From Chitinophagales bacterium (GTDB lineage Bacteria; Bacteroidota; Bacteroidia; Chitinophagales; UBA2359): a stretch of DNA of 34,335 nucleotides. Under the pieces are notes generated by a model, which made no database searches, was not told the origin of the DNA, and worked only from the letters and a program-made list of their open reading frames with translations. A program made the position numbers and the translations under genes. The DNA lies in contig JAHDDN010000008.1 in the NCBI GenBank assembly GCA_020629335.1, positions 1 through 34,335 of the forward strand. Reading direction: 5' to 3'. The number at the start of each line of letters is the position of its first letter. Position 1 is the first letter of the stretch. Below are positions 6,416 through 15,097 of the stretch, piece after piece.

Positions 6416-7321
6416 TTATTTTACAGCTTTTACAGAATAGCCTTCTTTTTGGAGTAATCTGATTACTCCATTTGGGCCACCTAAATGCCCTGCCCCTACT
6501 GCGATGAAAGTGGGTTGTTTTTTCATGATAGCTGGTAGTGCTTTTACCCAATTTTTATTTCTATTAGTTAAAAGCACCTCTTCAAAATCACTATCCTCAT
6601 CTGATTCTTCTTGAACCATAGTGTACATTCCATCTACATCTTGAGATTTGTACACTTCTATCATATCTTTCATAACCTTAACTTGCTCATCAAAGTCATC
6701 TACGTATTCCATGAGCATTTCTGCTTGCTCTTCTAAGGAGATTTCATCTATGAAGCTCATTTGTTCTTCTATGGTTTCTAAACCGATGATCTCTAAGTCA
6801 TTTTCCTTCGCCATTTTAGCAAATGACATTTCGTAGCTTTCTGTTGCTTCGCCTATGATCTTAGGATAAAGGAAGGATTGTGCATAGAATGGTTTTACGT
6901 TCTTGTAGAAGATTTCTCCCATACCTGTTGTTTCAGACATGAATTTGACAAACTTTTTATAATCTTCTGCACCTAACAAACCTTCTAGGTTTTGCCCCTC
7001 TGGCATAACCATCGCTGACATCATAGTCGCCTGCATACTTGGATCATCTATTTTTACTTCCATAGCTACCAGATCACATTCACTAAACTTCTCTTTGAAG
7101 ACATCGTGCATGAAGTAATCTGATTTTGAAATAATGTGGATGGTGCCAAATAGATAGGAAGGTTCTGATAAGCCTTTACCACTTACTTCCCAAAGAAGGG
7201 ATTTGTCTAAAGTAGACTCTGCTTTTGATACCGCAGAAGTTCCTTTTTTGGTAGCGGAGCAAGCTCCTAATAAAAATAGCATTCCACAGATGATTGCCAT
7301 ATTAATGATTGATTGTTTCAT
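6416..7321 (-). CDS. TraB/GumN family lipoprotein
   Basis: The 301-aa product is a predicted lipoprotein: the signal peptide ends LLGAC with the lipidated Cys at residue 21. The TraB/GumN fold follows, with the hallmark motif SYLFGTIH at about residues 56-63 and a C-terminal AVGAGHLGGPNGVIRLL near residues 275-290. The two conserved histidine motifs are thought to form a metal site related to the Tiki/EreA protease superfamily; substrates in most bacteria are unknown. It is a single gene, 131 nt downstream of valS on the same strand. A short hairpin repeat lies between it and valS, and another lies after it. Confidence 0.9.
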   Translation of the reverse strand: MKQSIINMAIICGMLFLLGACSATKKGTSAVSKAESTLDKSLLWEVSGKGLSEPSYLFGTIHIISKSDYFMHDVFKEKFSECDLVAMEVKIDDPSMQATMMSAMVMPEGQNLEGLLGAEDYKKFVKFMSETTGMGEIFYKNVKPFYAQSFLYPKIIGEATESYEMSFAKMAKENDLEIIGLETIEEQMSFIDEISLEEQAEMLMEYVDDFDEQVKVMKDMIEVYKSQDVDGMYTMVQEESDEDSDFEEVLLTNRNKNWVKALPAIMKKQPTFIAVGAGHLGGPNGVIRLLQKEGYSVKAVK

Positions 7322-7394
7322 TTTATTTTTTTAAACTGATTGTATGTTTATTGAGCATAACGGAATCATTTAATAATACCAAATTGCCGAGATT

Positions 7395-7419
7395 GGGCGA
7401 CCACAAGGGTCGCCCCTAC
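7395..7419 (+). repeat. Short GGGCGACC hairpin repeat
   Basis: GGGCGACCACAAGGGTCGCC followed by CCTAC: an 8-bp stem with the same CCCCTAC tail as the copies at 6292 and 13923. It lies in the 131-nt gap between valS and the TraB/GumN gene. Confidence 0.7.
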
Positions 7420-7452
7420 TTATTATTTTATATACACAAATTCAAGGTAGAT

Positions 7453-10074
7453 TTACACCTCTAATTTGCTGAGGTTGTCTTGGAAGATAGCTAATTTTTC
7501 TTCTGCATCAGCTAACTTCTTGCGTTCGCTATTTACGACTGCTTCTGGGGCATTGTTTACAAATCGTTCATTACCCAGCTTTTTATTGACTGATTTAATG
7601 AAGCCTAAAGTGTATTCAATTTCCTTGCGCAGTTTTTCTGCTTCTTTCGCAACATCTATTTCTGCACCTGTATCAATGAAGAAGTTATCTTGATTGATGA
7701 TAAAGCTTACTGTATTGGGTTTATCTTCTGTCGTATGATCGAAACACTCTAAGAAAGCCTTCTTCTGAATGATGTTCTTGAATGAATCATAATAAGCTGG
7801 CGTTTCTGATTGGAAGTAGAGCTTCATCATATCTCTTTGCTTCAAACCTGCCTGATTACGAATATCTCTTACTTTCGTGATGATAGACTTGGCAAACTCC
7901 CCTTTATCAATCGCTAATTGATCATAATCGGCAGCTTTAGGGTAATCACTCATCATAATGCTATCCTTATCTGCTCTTTCTTTCATTAGATGATAAACTT
8001 CCTCTGTGATAAACGGCATGAATGGGTGTAATAGTTTCATTAATGCCTCGAAGAATTCAATGGTTTTATCGTAAGTATATTGATCAATTGGGCTACCGAA
8101 GTCTGGCTTCGTCATTTCTAAATAAGCCGAACAGAAGTCATTCCAAACGAAAGAGTAAAGCGTCTTGATAATTTCAGACAAACGGTAAGTTTCGTACATC
8201 TTATCTGTCTCTTCAATTACTTGACTTAACTTATTTTCAAACCATTGAATGGCTGGCTCATTATCTTCGTTCTTACCTTCTGTGATTTCAAAACCTTTCA
8301 TTAATCGAAGGGCATTCCAAATTTTGTTATTGAAATTACGGCCTTGCTCACAAAGCTTGTCTTCAAATAATAAATCACCTCCTGCTGGAGAAGAGAATAA
8401 TAATCCCATACGTACCCCATCTGCCCCAAACTGCTCAATTAAGCCCAATGGGTCAGGAGAATTACCTAGTGATTTAGACATCTTACGCCCTTGCTTATCA
8501 CGAACCATACCCGTAAAGTAAACCGAATGGAATGGACGTTCTCCTTTAAATTCATAACCTGCCATAACCATTCTGGCTACCCAAAAGAAGATAATATCCC
8601 AACCTGTTACTAATACATTGGTTGGATAGTAGTAATCTAATTCTGATTGATCATCAAATCCATTGAATACAGAAATAGGCCATAACCAAGAAGAGAACCA
8701 AGTATCTACCACATCTTCATCTTGTCTGAGATCCGCTAATGTCAATGCTGGATTAGCTGATTTCTCTTGAGCTAATTTTAAGGCTTCTTCGGCTGTTTCT
8801 GCTACTACGTATTCTCCATTCGGAAGGTAGTAAGCTGGAATTTGCTGGCCCCACCATAATTGACGAGAAATACACCAATCACGGATATTCTCCATCCAAT
8901 GACGATATAAATTCTTATAATGAGGTGGGAAGAATTGTATCGTATCATCTAATACATTCTTTAAGGCTGGATCAGCCAAACCCTTCATTTTTAAGAACCA
9001 TTGCTTGGTTTGGCGAGGCTCGATTACCACATGAGTACGCTCTGAATAACCAACTTTATTGCTGTAGTCCTCCGCTTCTACTAAATTGCCTGAAGCCTCT
9101 AAGTCCTTAGCAATTTTTTTACGTACCTTGAAACGATCCTCTCCAACATACAATTGAGCCGCTGGACTCATAGTCGCATCCGCATTCAAGATGTCGATAT
9201 TCTCTAAGTTGTGCTTTTTGCCTAACTCATAATCGTTCAGATCGTGAGCTGGTGTTACTTTAAGGGCTCCCGTACCGAACTCCATCTCTACATACTCATC
9301 ATAGATGATAGGAATCGCTCTATTAATTAATGGAACGATTGCCTTTTTGCCCTTCATGTCCTTATAACGTTCATCTTCTGGGTGAACACAGATAGCAGTA
9401 TCTCCCAAGATCGTCTCTGGACGAGTAGTAGCAATCGTAATCCACTCATCTTCCGTTCCTTCAATTTGGTAACGGATATGATATAGTTTTGAATTAACTT
9501 CTTTGTAGTAAACTTCCTCATCAGAAAGGGCCGTTTGGGCCGCTGGGTCCCAATTAGTCATACGAAGTCCTTGGTAGATCAATCCTTTATTATGGAGATC
9601 TACGAAGGTTTTAATAACGTATTCTGATAGCTTAGGTTCTAAAGTGAATCTTTCTCTATCCCAATCACAAGAGGCCCCTAATTTACGCAATTGCTTGAAA
9701 ATGATACCGCCGTACTTATCAGTCCACTCATAAGCGTGCTTAAGGAACTCTTCTCTCCCAATATCCTCTTTTTTGATGCCCTTTTCGGCCAACATATTAA
9801 CGACTTTAGCCTCCGTAGCAATAGAAGCATGATCTGTACCTGGTACCCAACAAGCATTATAACCACGCATACGAGCACGTCTGATCAAGACATCCTGTAT
9901 TGTATTGTTGAGCATATGCCCCATATGAAGGACGCCCGTTACATTTGGTGGGGGGATAACAATGGTGAAAGATTCTCTTTCATCTGGTACTGAACGGAAA
10001 AATTTCTGTTCTTCCCAATAGGTGTACCATTTTTCTTCAACCGATTCTGGACTGTAAGTTTTTTCCAAATTCAT
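7453..10074 (-). CDS. valS: Valine--tRNA ligase
   Basis: Class I aminoacyl-tRNA synthetase that charges tRNA-Val in the cytoplasm. The 873-aa product has the HIGH-type motif HMGH at residues 50-53 inside PPPNVTGVLHMGHMLNN, the editing (CP1) domain in the middle with TTRPETILGDTA, and KMSKS at about 531-535 followed by LGNSPDP. An anticodon-binding domain and a C-terminal coiled coil from about residue 800, typical of ValS, follow. Length matches the family. The gene is divergent from the lipoprotein-trmH pair across 191 nt and is followed on the same strand by the TraB/GumN gene. No T-box or other leader structure was noticed. Confidence 0.97.
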   Translation of the reverse strand: MNLEKTYSPESVEEKWYTYWEEQKFFRSVPDERESFTIVIPPPNVTGVLHMGHMLNNTIQDVLIRRARMRGYNACWVPGTDHASIATEAKVVNMLAEKGIKKEDIGREEFLKHAYEWTDKYGGIIFKQLRKLGASCDWDRERFTLEPKLSEYVIKTFVDLHNKGLIYQGLRMTNWDPAAQTALSDEEVYYKEVNSKLYHIRYQIEGTEDEWITIATTRPETILGDTAICVHPEDERYKDMKGKKAIVPLINRAIPIIYDEYVEMEFGTGALKVTPAHDLNDYELGKKHNLENIDILNADATMSPAAQLYVGEDRFKVRKKIAKDLEASGNLVEAEDYSNKVGYSERTHVVIEPRQTKQWFLKMKGLADPALKNVLDDTIQFFPPHYKNLYRHWMENIRDWCISRQLWWGQQIPAYYLPNGEYVVAETAEEALKLAQEKSANPALTLADLRQDEDVVDTWFSSWLWPISVFNGFDDQSELDYYYPTNVLVTGWDIIFFWVARMVMAGYEFKGERPFHSVYFTGMVRDKQGRKMSKSLGNSPDPLGLIEQFGADGVRMGLLFSSPAGGDLLFEDKLCEQGRNFNNKIWNALRLMKGFEITEGKNEDNEPAIQWFENKLSQVIEETDKMYETYRLSEIIKTLYSFVWNDFCSAYLEMTKPDFGSPIDQYTYDKTIEFFEALMKLLHPFMPFITEEVYHLMKERADKDSIMMSDYPKAADYDQLAIDKGEFAKSIITKVRDIRNQAGLKQRDMMKLYFQSETPAYYDSFKNIIQKKAFLECFDHTTEDKPNTVSFIINQDNFFIDTGAEIDVAKEAEKLRKEIEYTLGFIKSVNKKLGNERFVNNAPEAVVNSERKKLADAEEKLAIFQDNLSKLEV

Positions 10075-10227
10075 CTGCTTCTATTTTATCATTTTGCTCA
10101 ATAAAGTCTATCTATTATTCATATTAAATTGTACTAAAATTAAGGTCTAAAAGTTCCTTTAGTAACGATTATAGAACAACTTCTTTTAATTTTCGAGTGC
10201 AAAAATAACGATTTTAGGCTAATTACG

Positions 10228-10235
10228 TATCTTTG
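10228..10235 (+). promoter_or_regulatory. Probable -7 promoter element for the lipoprotein-trmH pair
   Basis: TATCTTTG matches the Bacteroidota sigma-ABfr -7 consensus TAnnTTTG. It lies 31 nt before the lipoprotein ATG. A clear -33 TTTG is not seen; the upstream stretch is A/T rich (GCAAAAATAACG). Confidence 0.55.
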
Positions 10236-10265
10236 TTCTATAGAAGTTGATTAAATAATACTAAA

Positions 10266-10955
10266 ATGAAGAATATATCATACTGGACCTTACTCCTTTT
10301 ATTGACCCTTTTTATCGCAGCATGTGGTAAAGAGGAAGACGAGGATGATGGTTTTGTGGAAGAACCATTATCATCTGAAAGCTTTTTTCCTAATAAAGTG
10401 AATACTTGGTGGGATTATGAAATACGTATTACAGATGACGCTGGCACCTACACGGAAGAAGAACAAAGGGTATTCATTGATGAGGATAGCCTAATTAATG
10501 GCTATAACTATAGAGTACTCTTTTTAAATGATGGTAGTGGAGAACGATCATTTTACAGACAAGAGGGAGAAAGCTATTATCAAGCCATTTATGCGACTAT
10601 AAATGGAGAAGAAACCCCTTACGATCAACTTTACCTTAGAACAGACGTTCCTGAAGGAGAAACTTGGTCTGAAACCATAGACGATGGTAATGGCTTTTTC
10701 CAATACACCTATAAGTTAGTTGGAAAAGAGTTAGATAAATTTGTCAATGTTGAGCAATTTTCTGATGTTTATGAAATGTCTCAAAAAATCTATTATACTC
10801 CTAGTGGTGAAACCGTTGGATCTTTAGTCAGTGATTCTAACATCTTCTACGCCAAAGGCAAGGGGATGATACAACTCAATAGTACTTACTATTTTAGTCC
10901 AACTGATTTTATCGAAACAGAACTAATTTTATTGAATTATAATATTGAGCCTTAA
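10266..10955 (+). CDS. Predicted lipoprotein of unknown function
   Basis: The 229-aa product has a lipoprotein signal (LFIAAC, Cys at residue 20), followed by a very acidic linker (KEEDEDD) and a beta-rich domain that starts FFPNKVNTWWDYE. No catalytic motif is visible. The acidic residues just after the lipidated Cys resemble the Bacteroidota surface-lipoprotein export signal, so it may face outward; that is inference. Its stop TAA overlaps the ATG of trmH by one base (TAATG), so the two are translationally coupled. A -7 promoter element lies upstream at 10228. Confidence 0.85.
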   Translation: MKNISYWTLLLLLTLFIAACGKEEDEDDGFVEEPLSSESFFPNKVNTWWDYEIRITDDAGTYTEEEQRVFIDEDSLINGYNYRVLFLNDGSGERSFYRQEGESYYQAIYATINGEETPYDQLYLRTDVPEGETWSETIDDGNGFFQYTYKLVGKELDKFVNVEQFSDVYEMSQKIYYTPSGETVGSLVSDSNIFYAKGKGMIQLNSTYYFSPTDFIETELILLNYNIEP

Positions 10956-11572
10956 TGACTGATGAACGTTTAGAGAAAATCGAAAATGTATTGAGTAAAA
11001 GGCAAAGCGATATAGCCGTAATTATGGAAGAAATCCATGATCCACATAATATAGCCGCTTGCTTGCGTTCTTGTGATTCCGTGGGTGTGCAGTCCGTTTA
11101 TATCATTTTAGCGCCAGAGGAGAACAGCAAGACCCGTTTAGGACAAAAAAAGATGGGGGTTAGAGCTTCTGCTAGTGCCGTCAAGTGGCTGGATATTCAT
11201 TATTTTGATACAGTGGAGGAATGTTATGCCGAAGTTAGAAAGAAGTATGACTTCATTTATACCACCCATTTAGCCACTGATTCTGTTTCGCTACATGAGT
11301 TAGATATGACGAAGTCTATTGCTCTGGTCTTTGGCAATGAGAGCGAAGGAGTTAGCGAAAAAGCACTCGCCTTAGCGGATGGCAATTTCATTATACCACA
11401 AGTGGGCATGATTCAAAGCTTGAATATTTCTGTTGCCTGTGCCGTTACGGTCTATGAGGCTTATCGACAACGAATGGAAGCAGGATTTTACGAGTCTTCT
11501 CGAATGCCTAAAGCAGAATACGATGAGATCCATAGCAGATGGACGGATGTGAAAAGAAGAAGAAAGAAATGA
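10955..11572 (+). CDS. trmH: TrmH family RNA 2'-O-methyltransferase (probable tRNA Gm18)
   Basis: A SPOUT methyltransferase that transfers a methyl group from SAM to a ribose 2'-OH. The 205-aa product carries the three SpoU motifs: IMEEIHDPHNIAACLRSCD near residue 24, FGNESEGVS around 127-135, and QSLNISVACAVTVYEAYR near 150-167. The N-terminal RLEKIENVLSKRQSD resembles TrmH of E. coli, which makes Gm18 in tRNA. Other SpoU enzymes methylate rRNA, so the exact target is inferred. It overlaps the upstream lipoprotein gene by one base. The C-terminus ends in a basic KRRRKK tail, which may contact RNA. Confidence 0.9.
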   Translation: MTDERLEKIENVLSKRQSDIAVIMEEIHDPHNIAACLRSCDSVGVQSVYIILAPEENSKTRLGQKKMGVRASASAVKWLDIHYFDTVEECYAEVRKKYDFIYTTHLATDSVSLHELDMTKSIALVFGNESEGVSEKALALADGNFIIPQVGMIQSLNISVACAVTVYEAYRQRMEAGFYESSRMPKAEYDEIHSRWTDVKRRRKK

Positions 11573-11633
11573 TTTTTTTAATGTTGGAACCTTGTAAACT
11601 TTGGAACTAAAAAACTGATTAACAATATTTATT

Positions 11634-11865
11634 GGGGGCTTACCATGCGTTTATTTAATCAAGCTTTTTACTCCTCCAAAATTTATCATTCATCATTATG
11701 CATTTATCATTCGCCGAAGGCGCATGGTCGGGCTGTCCGTTCTTATGTGGCTATGCCGCTCCTACTCTGCTAAGTGCTGCTTGTCTGCCTTTCAGGCCAG
11801 CCATCGCATCACTAAGCGCCGTAAGTCACTGCATAGACGCCACATACCACTTCCATCCCTAAGCC
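11634..11865 (-). repeat. Structured dispersed repeat, copy B
   Basis: Read on the minus strand it runs GGCTTAGGGATGG to CATGGTAAGCC. It matches copies A and D closely through the GACCATGCG segment. The small hairpin is GCCTGAAAGGC instead of GCCCGAAGGGC, so both sides of the stem have changed together. The variable arm closes with CCATGCG and CGCATGG. Related words (CTTTGGAACT and AACTGATT) flank both ends at about 11600-11620 and 11874-11905. It fills the 367-nt gap 11573-11939, where no gene is seen. Confidence 0.85.
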
Positions 11866-11939
11866 GAAAATAACTTTGGAACTTTGAAACGTTTTAACTG
11901 ATTTAATCCAATACATTAATAACTCCAAGATTTCCAAGC

Positions 11940-12467
11940 TTATCGAACATTGGTTTCGCTCTTTCTATCGAGATTATCGATGAATTTTAGGGCGCTGTCC
12001 ATTAATTTGCCTGTTCCTGCTTTTCGTTTTTCTTTAATACAGGCTTTGATATTCGCTTTTTGATTTCTGAAGCTGGTCATAACAGCTTCTTTCTTTTTCG
12101 ATTTATCTGATTCTAAACTATTGAGTTGTGTAGTGGAATATTTGTAGGTCATATCTTGATGAATAGGGCCGTAAATACATTGGCACATGAATTTTTCAGC
12201 TTTCTCGCCTTGGCATTTATCTGTCATTAATGTACTAATGGGGTGTTTGGTTAAGTAGTTTTCAAAACCTGAATTAACGACATCATCCATTTTTTTGCCT
12301 GTTAACATACTATAGACTAATAGGCCAATAAAGGCAATCACCACTATGCTTAAGACCGTTTTAAATAAACGTCGAGCGACTTTGAAGACGAGCCATAGAA
12401 TGACTATTGCGACGACTATTGCAATGAGTCCGTTTCCGCCTGAGAATAAATTAGTTATTGCTTCCAT
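11940..12467 (-). CDS. Membrane-anchored protein with conserved cysteines, function unknown
   Basis: The 175-aa protein begins with a Gly-rich N-terminus and two closely spaced hydrophobic segments (about residues 12-32 and 36-57), separated by a basic KVARRLFK. The rest is a polar domain with Cys residues in KCQGEKAEKFMCQCIYG and near the end in KACIKEKRK, which could form disulfides outside the cytoplasm. No family is recognised. The ATG lies 10 nt after the stop of the upstream 351-aa secreted protein gene, so the two form an operon and probably act together in the envelope. Confidence 0.75.
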   Translation of the reverse strand: MEAITNLFSGGNGLIAIVVAIVILWLVFKVARRLFKTVLSIVVIAFIGLLVYSMLTGKKMDDVVNSGFENYLTKHPISTLMTDKCQGEKAEKFMCQCIYGPIHQDMTYKYSTTQLNSLESDKSKKKEAVMTSFRNQKANIKACIKEKRKAGTGKLMDSALKFIDNLDRKSETNVR

Positions 12468-12477
12468 TATTATTATT

Positions 12478-13533
12478 TTATTTATTGACTTGTTCCATTT
12501 TGTATCTGGCTCTTAGGGCTGGTTCGTTAGTGGCTCTTTTGTAGGAACCTGATACTTCTTTAAGGATCACCATATCTTCCCCATTTTTGTATTTGCTGGT
12601 AAAGAAATAGCTATTGGTGTTGGTTAGTTTTTGAGAGACAATATAATCTTGATTTTCGTACCTCCACTTGGTACCAAATACGTGTTTGCTGGTAACACTA
12701 TAGAATCCTGGTTCGTATTTTTGGCCATCCATATATACCCATCTTACTTCCTCTTGGGTGAGCAATCGAAATTCTTTGCCATCGTGAAAATGTAGGAAGG
12801 CGTCTGATTCTTTGGTAAATTCATTTCTAAGATCGACTGGTTGGATATAGCCTTTGCCTGAGAGAGAACCACCATCTTTTAACACGACTTCTACGTCCTT
12901 CCATTTGAGGACTTTCATTGGATCTTTATCATTATAGAGGTCGATTAGGTATATGATGACTCTAAGATCACGAGATTCATATTTGCCTGTTGCTTTAGCG
13001 GATTCGAGGAAGTAAGGGCGGTCTTTCATATACTCTTCTAAGTCCTTTAATTCGCTGATAATTCGACTGTTTAAGCCTTCTTTTTCGGCTATCATTATGT
13101 AGGAAGGAATGAATTTGTATTTTTCATTGATCACCCGCGAATTATCGTAAACTTTGATATCGCCATTTCTTACTTGGCGATATAGATCATCATAGGCGTC
13201 AAACCAGACAAAACGGGTAGAATCTTTGCGATCAACCACTCCTTTTTCGCTTCCTGCTAATAGGAGTTCTTTAATCATTGTAATATCGATCTTTTCTACA
13301 TCTGGGAATCGTCTTTCTTGGACGGTGAAGTAGGGAATTTCTTTTTTGGGGGTATTGAGTTTGAACTCGCCTTCCATGATGAGACCAGTTTTGAGGAAGG
13401 CTTTTCCTTGGTGTTTGGCGTAATTGATGCTACCGCCTTTTTCACTCACCCCTTTGGGCTTCACTTTTTGGGCTTGAGCGTTTATGCTTGTTGCTAAAGA
13501 TAATATAACTATACAGTGGAGTAGGTATTTCAT
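12478..13533 (-). CDS. Secreted protein of unknown function
   Basis: The 351-aa product has a signal peptide ending around INAQAQ (residues 17-22). The rest is beta-rich and charged. Two segments look like short SH3-like strands of the kind GKAFLKTGLIMEGEF (near residue 46) and VVLKDGGSLSGKGYI (near 221). No enzyme motif is seen. It is the first gene of a two-gene operon with the Cys-rich membrane protein (10-nt gap). A TAnnTTTG promoter element lies upstream at 13568-13575. Envelope localisation is likely; function is unknown. Confidence 0.8.
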   Translation of the reverse strand: MKYLLHCIVILSLATSINAQAQKVKPKGVSEKGGSINYAKHQGKAFLKTGLIMEGEFKLNTPKKEIPYFTVQERRFPDVEKIDITMIKELLLAGSEKGVVDRKDSTRFVWFDAYDDLYRQVRNGDIKVYDNSRVINEKYKFIPSYIMIAEKEGLNSRIISELKDLEEYMKDRPYFLESAKATGKYESRDLRVIIYLIDLYNDKDPMKVLKWKDVEVVLKDGGSLSGKGYIQPVDLRNEFTKESDAFLHFHDGKEFRLLTQEEVRWVYMDGQKYEPGFYSVTSKHVFGTKWRYENQDYIVSQKLTNTNSYFFTSKYKNGEDMVILKEVSGSYKRATNEPALRARYKMEQVNK

Positions 13534-13567
13534 ACTTTTTTCGAATTGGTATCAGAAAGTTTAGACG

Positions 13568-13575
13568 CAAAGTTA
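13568..13575 (-). promoter_or_regulatory. Probable -7 promoter element
   Basis: On the minus strand this reads TAACTTTG, matching TAnnTTTG, 35 nt before the start of the secreted-protein gene. TTTCC lies about 14-18 nt further upstream where a -33 TTTG would be expected. Confidence 0.55.
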
Positions 13576-13761
13576 GGGCGAAAGTTTAGGAAAGACAAGC
13601 TTGTTAATGATTAATAATGAACGTTGAAACGTTTGAACGTTAAAAAGTTAAAACATTGGGGCATTAGAACATTCAAATAAAAGCTATAATTCAGGTATAT
13701 AGCCAGATTTATTGATTATTAAAACGTTTGAACGTTATTCAGTTAAAACGTTAAAAAGATT

Positions 13762-13982
13762 GGCTTAGGGATGGTAGCGGTATGTGGCGGCCATGAGGGA
13801 GCTTACGGAACTTAGCTGGACGTAGGCTGGCCCGCAGGGCAGACAAGTACAGCTTAGTGGAGTAGCTCCTGAATAGCCACATAAGAGCGGACAGCCCGAC
13901 CCATTCTAATGTTTTCATGCGAGGGCGCACACATAGGTAGCGCCCCTACGGTCGCATGAAAACATTAGAATGGGGAAGCCCC
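13762..13982 (+). repeat. Structured dispersed repeat, copy C
   Basis: It runs GGCTTAGGGATGG to GGGGAAGCCCC with the same landmarks (TATGTGGC, GCCCGCAGGGC, GCCACATA, CGGACAGCCCGACC). Its variable arm is a perfect 22-bp inverted repeat, 13901-13922 with 13952-13973, around a short GGGCGC...CGCCCCTAC repeat. The flanking stretch 13600-13760 holds simple AACGTTTGAACGTT-like repeats and no gene. Confidence 0.85.
13923..13949 (+). repeat. Short GGGCG...CGCCCCTAC repeat nested in copy C
   Basis: GGGCG (13923-13927) pairs with CGCCC (13941-13945) and carries the same CCCCTAC tail as the copies at 6292 and 7395. It forms the loop of the 22-bp inverted repeat in copy C. Confidence 0.6.
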
Positions 13983-13989
13983 AAATAAG

Positions 13990-14028
13990 AAAAAGCCAAT
14001 CAGCCTTGGTATTGCTGATTGGCTTTTT
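13990..14028 (-). terminator. Strong intrinsic terminator after the porP/sprF-like gene
   Basis: A perfect 15-bp stem, AAAAAGCCAATCAGC with its complement, with T-runs on both strands. It lies 20 nt beyond the stop of the PorP/SprF-like gene and can work in both directions. Confidence 0.9.
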
Positions 14029-14048
14029 GTGTTTATATTGCTATATTT

Positions 14049-15005
14049 CTATAGTTTTTTATCTGTGAATGACTGGCCTTTTACGATGTCTATTCCTATG
14101 CTGATTTCGTGTGTACCATTGCTATAGTTTTTTAGAGCAGAGGTGGTGAAATCGTAAGAGTAGGCAAGGTGAAGGGCGTCATTGTAGTCGATACCTAAGA
14201 TGACAGAAAAGGCGTCTTCAGTTCTGAAAGAGGCGCCGATCCAGTAAGACTCGTCATAGATGAATCTTGCTCCGAAATCGAATTGGGCAGGTGCACCTTG
14301 AACAGCTTTGAAGAATACGTTAGGCTCGATTGCGAATAGGTCGTTATCAATATTGATACGGTAGCCCATTGATCCGAAGATGTGCATTTTATTTCTCAAA
14401 GCTTCTTGATCGTTTAGATCAAATTTTGTTGAGAAAAGTTGAGCGGCTGCTAATCCGAACCAGTAGCCATTTTCTACTTCGCTCCCTTTTTTGTAGAGGT
14501 AGGCACCGAAGTTAGAATCGAATCCCATTTTAGAAAGATCTTCACCGCTGAGGGTTGGATCGACTACGTCATAGGCTTCTAATTCTGAGAAATTGACGCT
14601 TTGTTGCATTAGAAGTCCAGAGATACCGAATGAAAGGTAGGTATCATCGTCGCCATAGTCTGTTAATGGGATATGGTAAGCGTAGGCTAATTGCATTCCC
14701 ATACGGCTTGTTGGGCCTGTTTTGTCATTATAAAAGATAGCGCCTAGTCCGACATTTCTTTGATCGTCTTTGCCGAAGTTAGAGTGTGCGCTCAAATATT
14801 GAGTAGAAGGCGAGCCTTCATCGAAGCCGACCCATTGTTTACGGAAGTTGAATCTTGCGCTGATATCGCTTCCTCTACTACCTGCTACGGCAGGATTGTA
14901 AACGAAATCATTCATCATATAATGAGTGAAGTGGTATAACTGTTGTCCTTCAGCGTAGAAAGAGCAAGCCATAATTGCGCAAAATAGGAGTATTAACTTT
15001 TTCAT
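14049..15005 (-). CDS. PorP/SprF family type IX secretion membrane protein
   Basis: The 318-aa product has a signal peptide ending SFYAEGQQ and a predicted outer-membrane beta-barrel. The start of the mature protein, QLYHFTHYMMNDFVYNPAVAGSR, is the typical PorP/SprF opening, and repeated strands with aromatic ends (LGAIFYNDKTGP, YWFGLAAAQLF, YWIGASFR) follow. PorP/SprF proteins are T9SS partners needed for export or attachment of cargo with type B (CHU_C) domains. It sits directly downstream of the giant CHU_C protein (92-nt gap with a hairpin) and ends at a strong terminator. An in-frame ATG six codons upstream exists (15023), but MKKLILLF at 15005 gives the proper signal peptide. Confidence 0.93.
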   Translation of the reverse strand: MKKLILLFCAIMACSFYAEGQQLYHFTHYMMNDFVYNPAVAGSRGSDISARFNFRKQWVGFDEGSPSTQYLSAHSNFGKDDQRNVGLGAIFYNDKTGPTSRMGMQLAYAYHIPLTDYGDDDTYLSFGISGLLMQQSVNFSELEAYDVVDPTLSGEDLSKMGFDSNFGAYLYKKGSEVENGYWFGLAAAQLFSTKFDLNDQEALRNKMHIFGSMGYRINIDNDLFAIEPNVFFKAVQGAPAQFDFGARFIYDESYWIGASFRTEDAFSVILGIDYNDALHLAYSYDFTTSALKNYSNGTHEISIGIDIVKGQSFTDKKL

Positions 15006-15059
15006 TTTATATTGAATTGTCAATTTTTACAAATTTAATTATTTCGAGAAAGGAAGAGA

Positions 15060-15092
15060 TTAGGAGTGAGGCAATGCTTGACTCACTCCTAA
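15060..15092 (-). terminator. Hairpin between the giant gene and the porP/sprF-like gene
   Basis: TTAGGAGTGAG (15060-15070) pairs perfectly with CTCACTCCTAA (15082-15092). On the minus strand only a weak T/C-rich stretch follows, so it may be a partial terminator that lowers expression of the second gene, or an mRNA-stabilising hairpin. Confidence 0.5.
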
Positions 15093-15097
15093 TTTTC

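Noticed and set aside
9691..9993. 100-aa ORF antisense to valS
   Set aside because: valS is complete with all its motifs; the antisense frame is a shadow with no recognisable feature.
11573..11939. Small RNA or gene between trmH and the 175-aa gene
   Set aside because: The space is taken by repeat copy B, with no separate promoter or ORF that can be supported.
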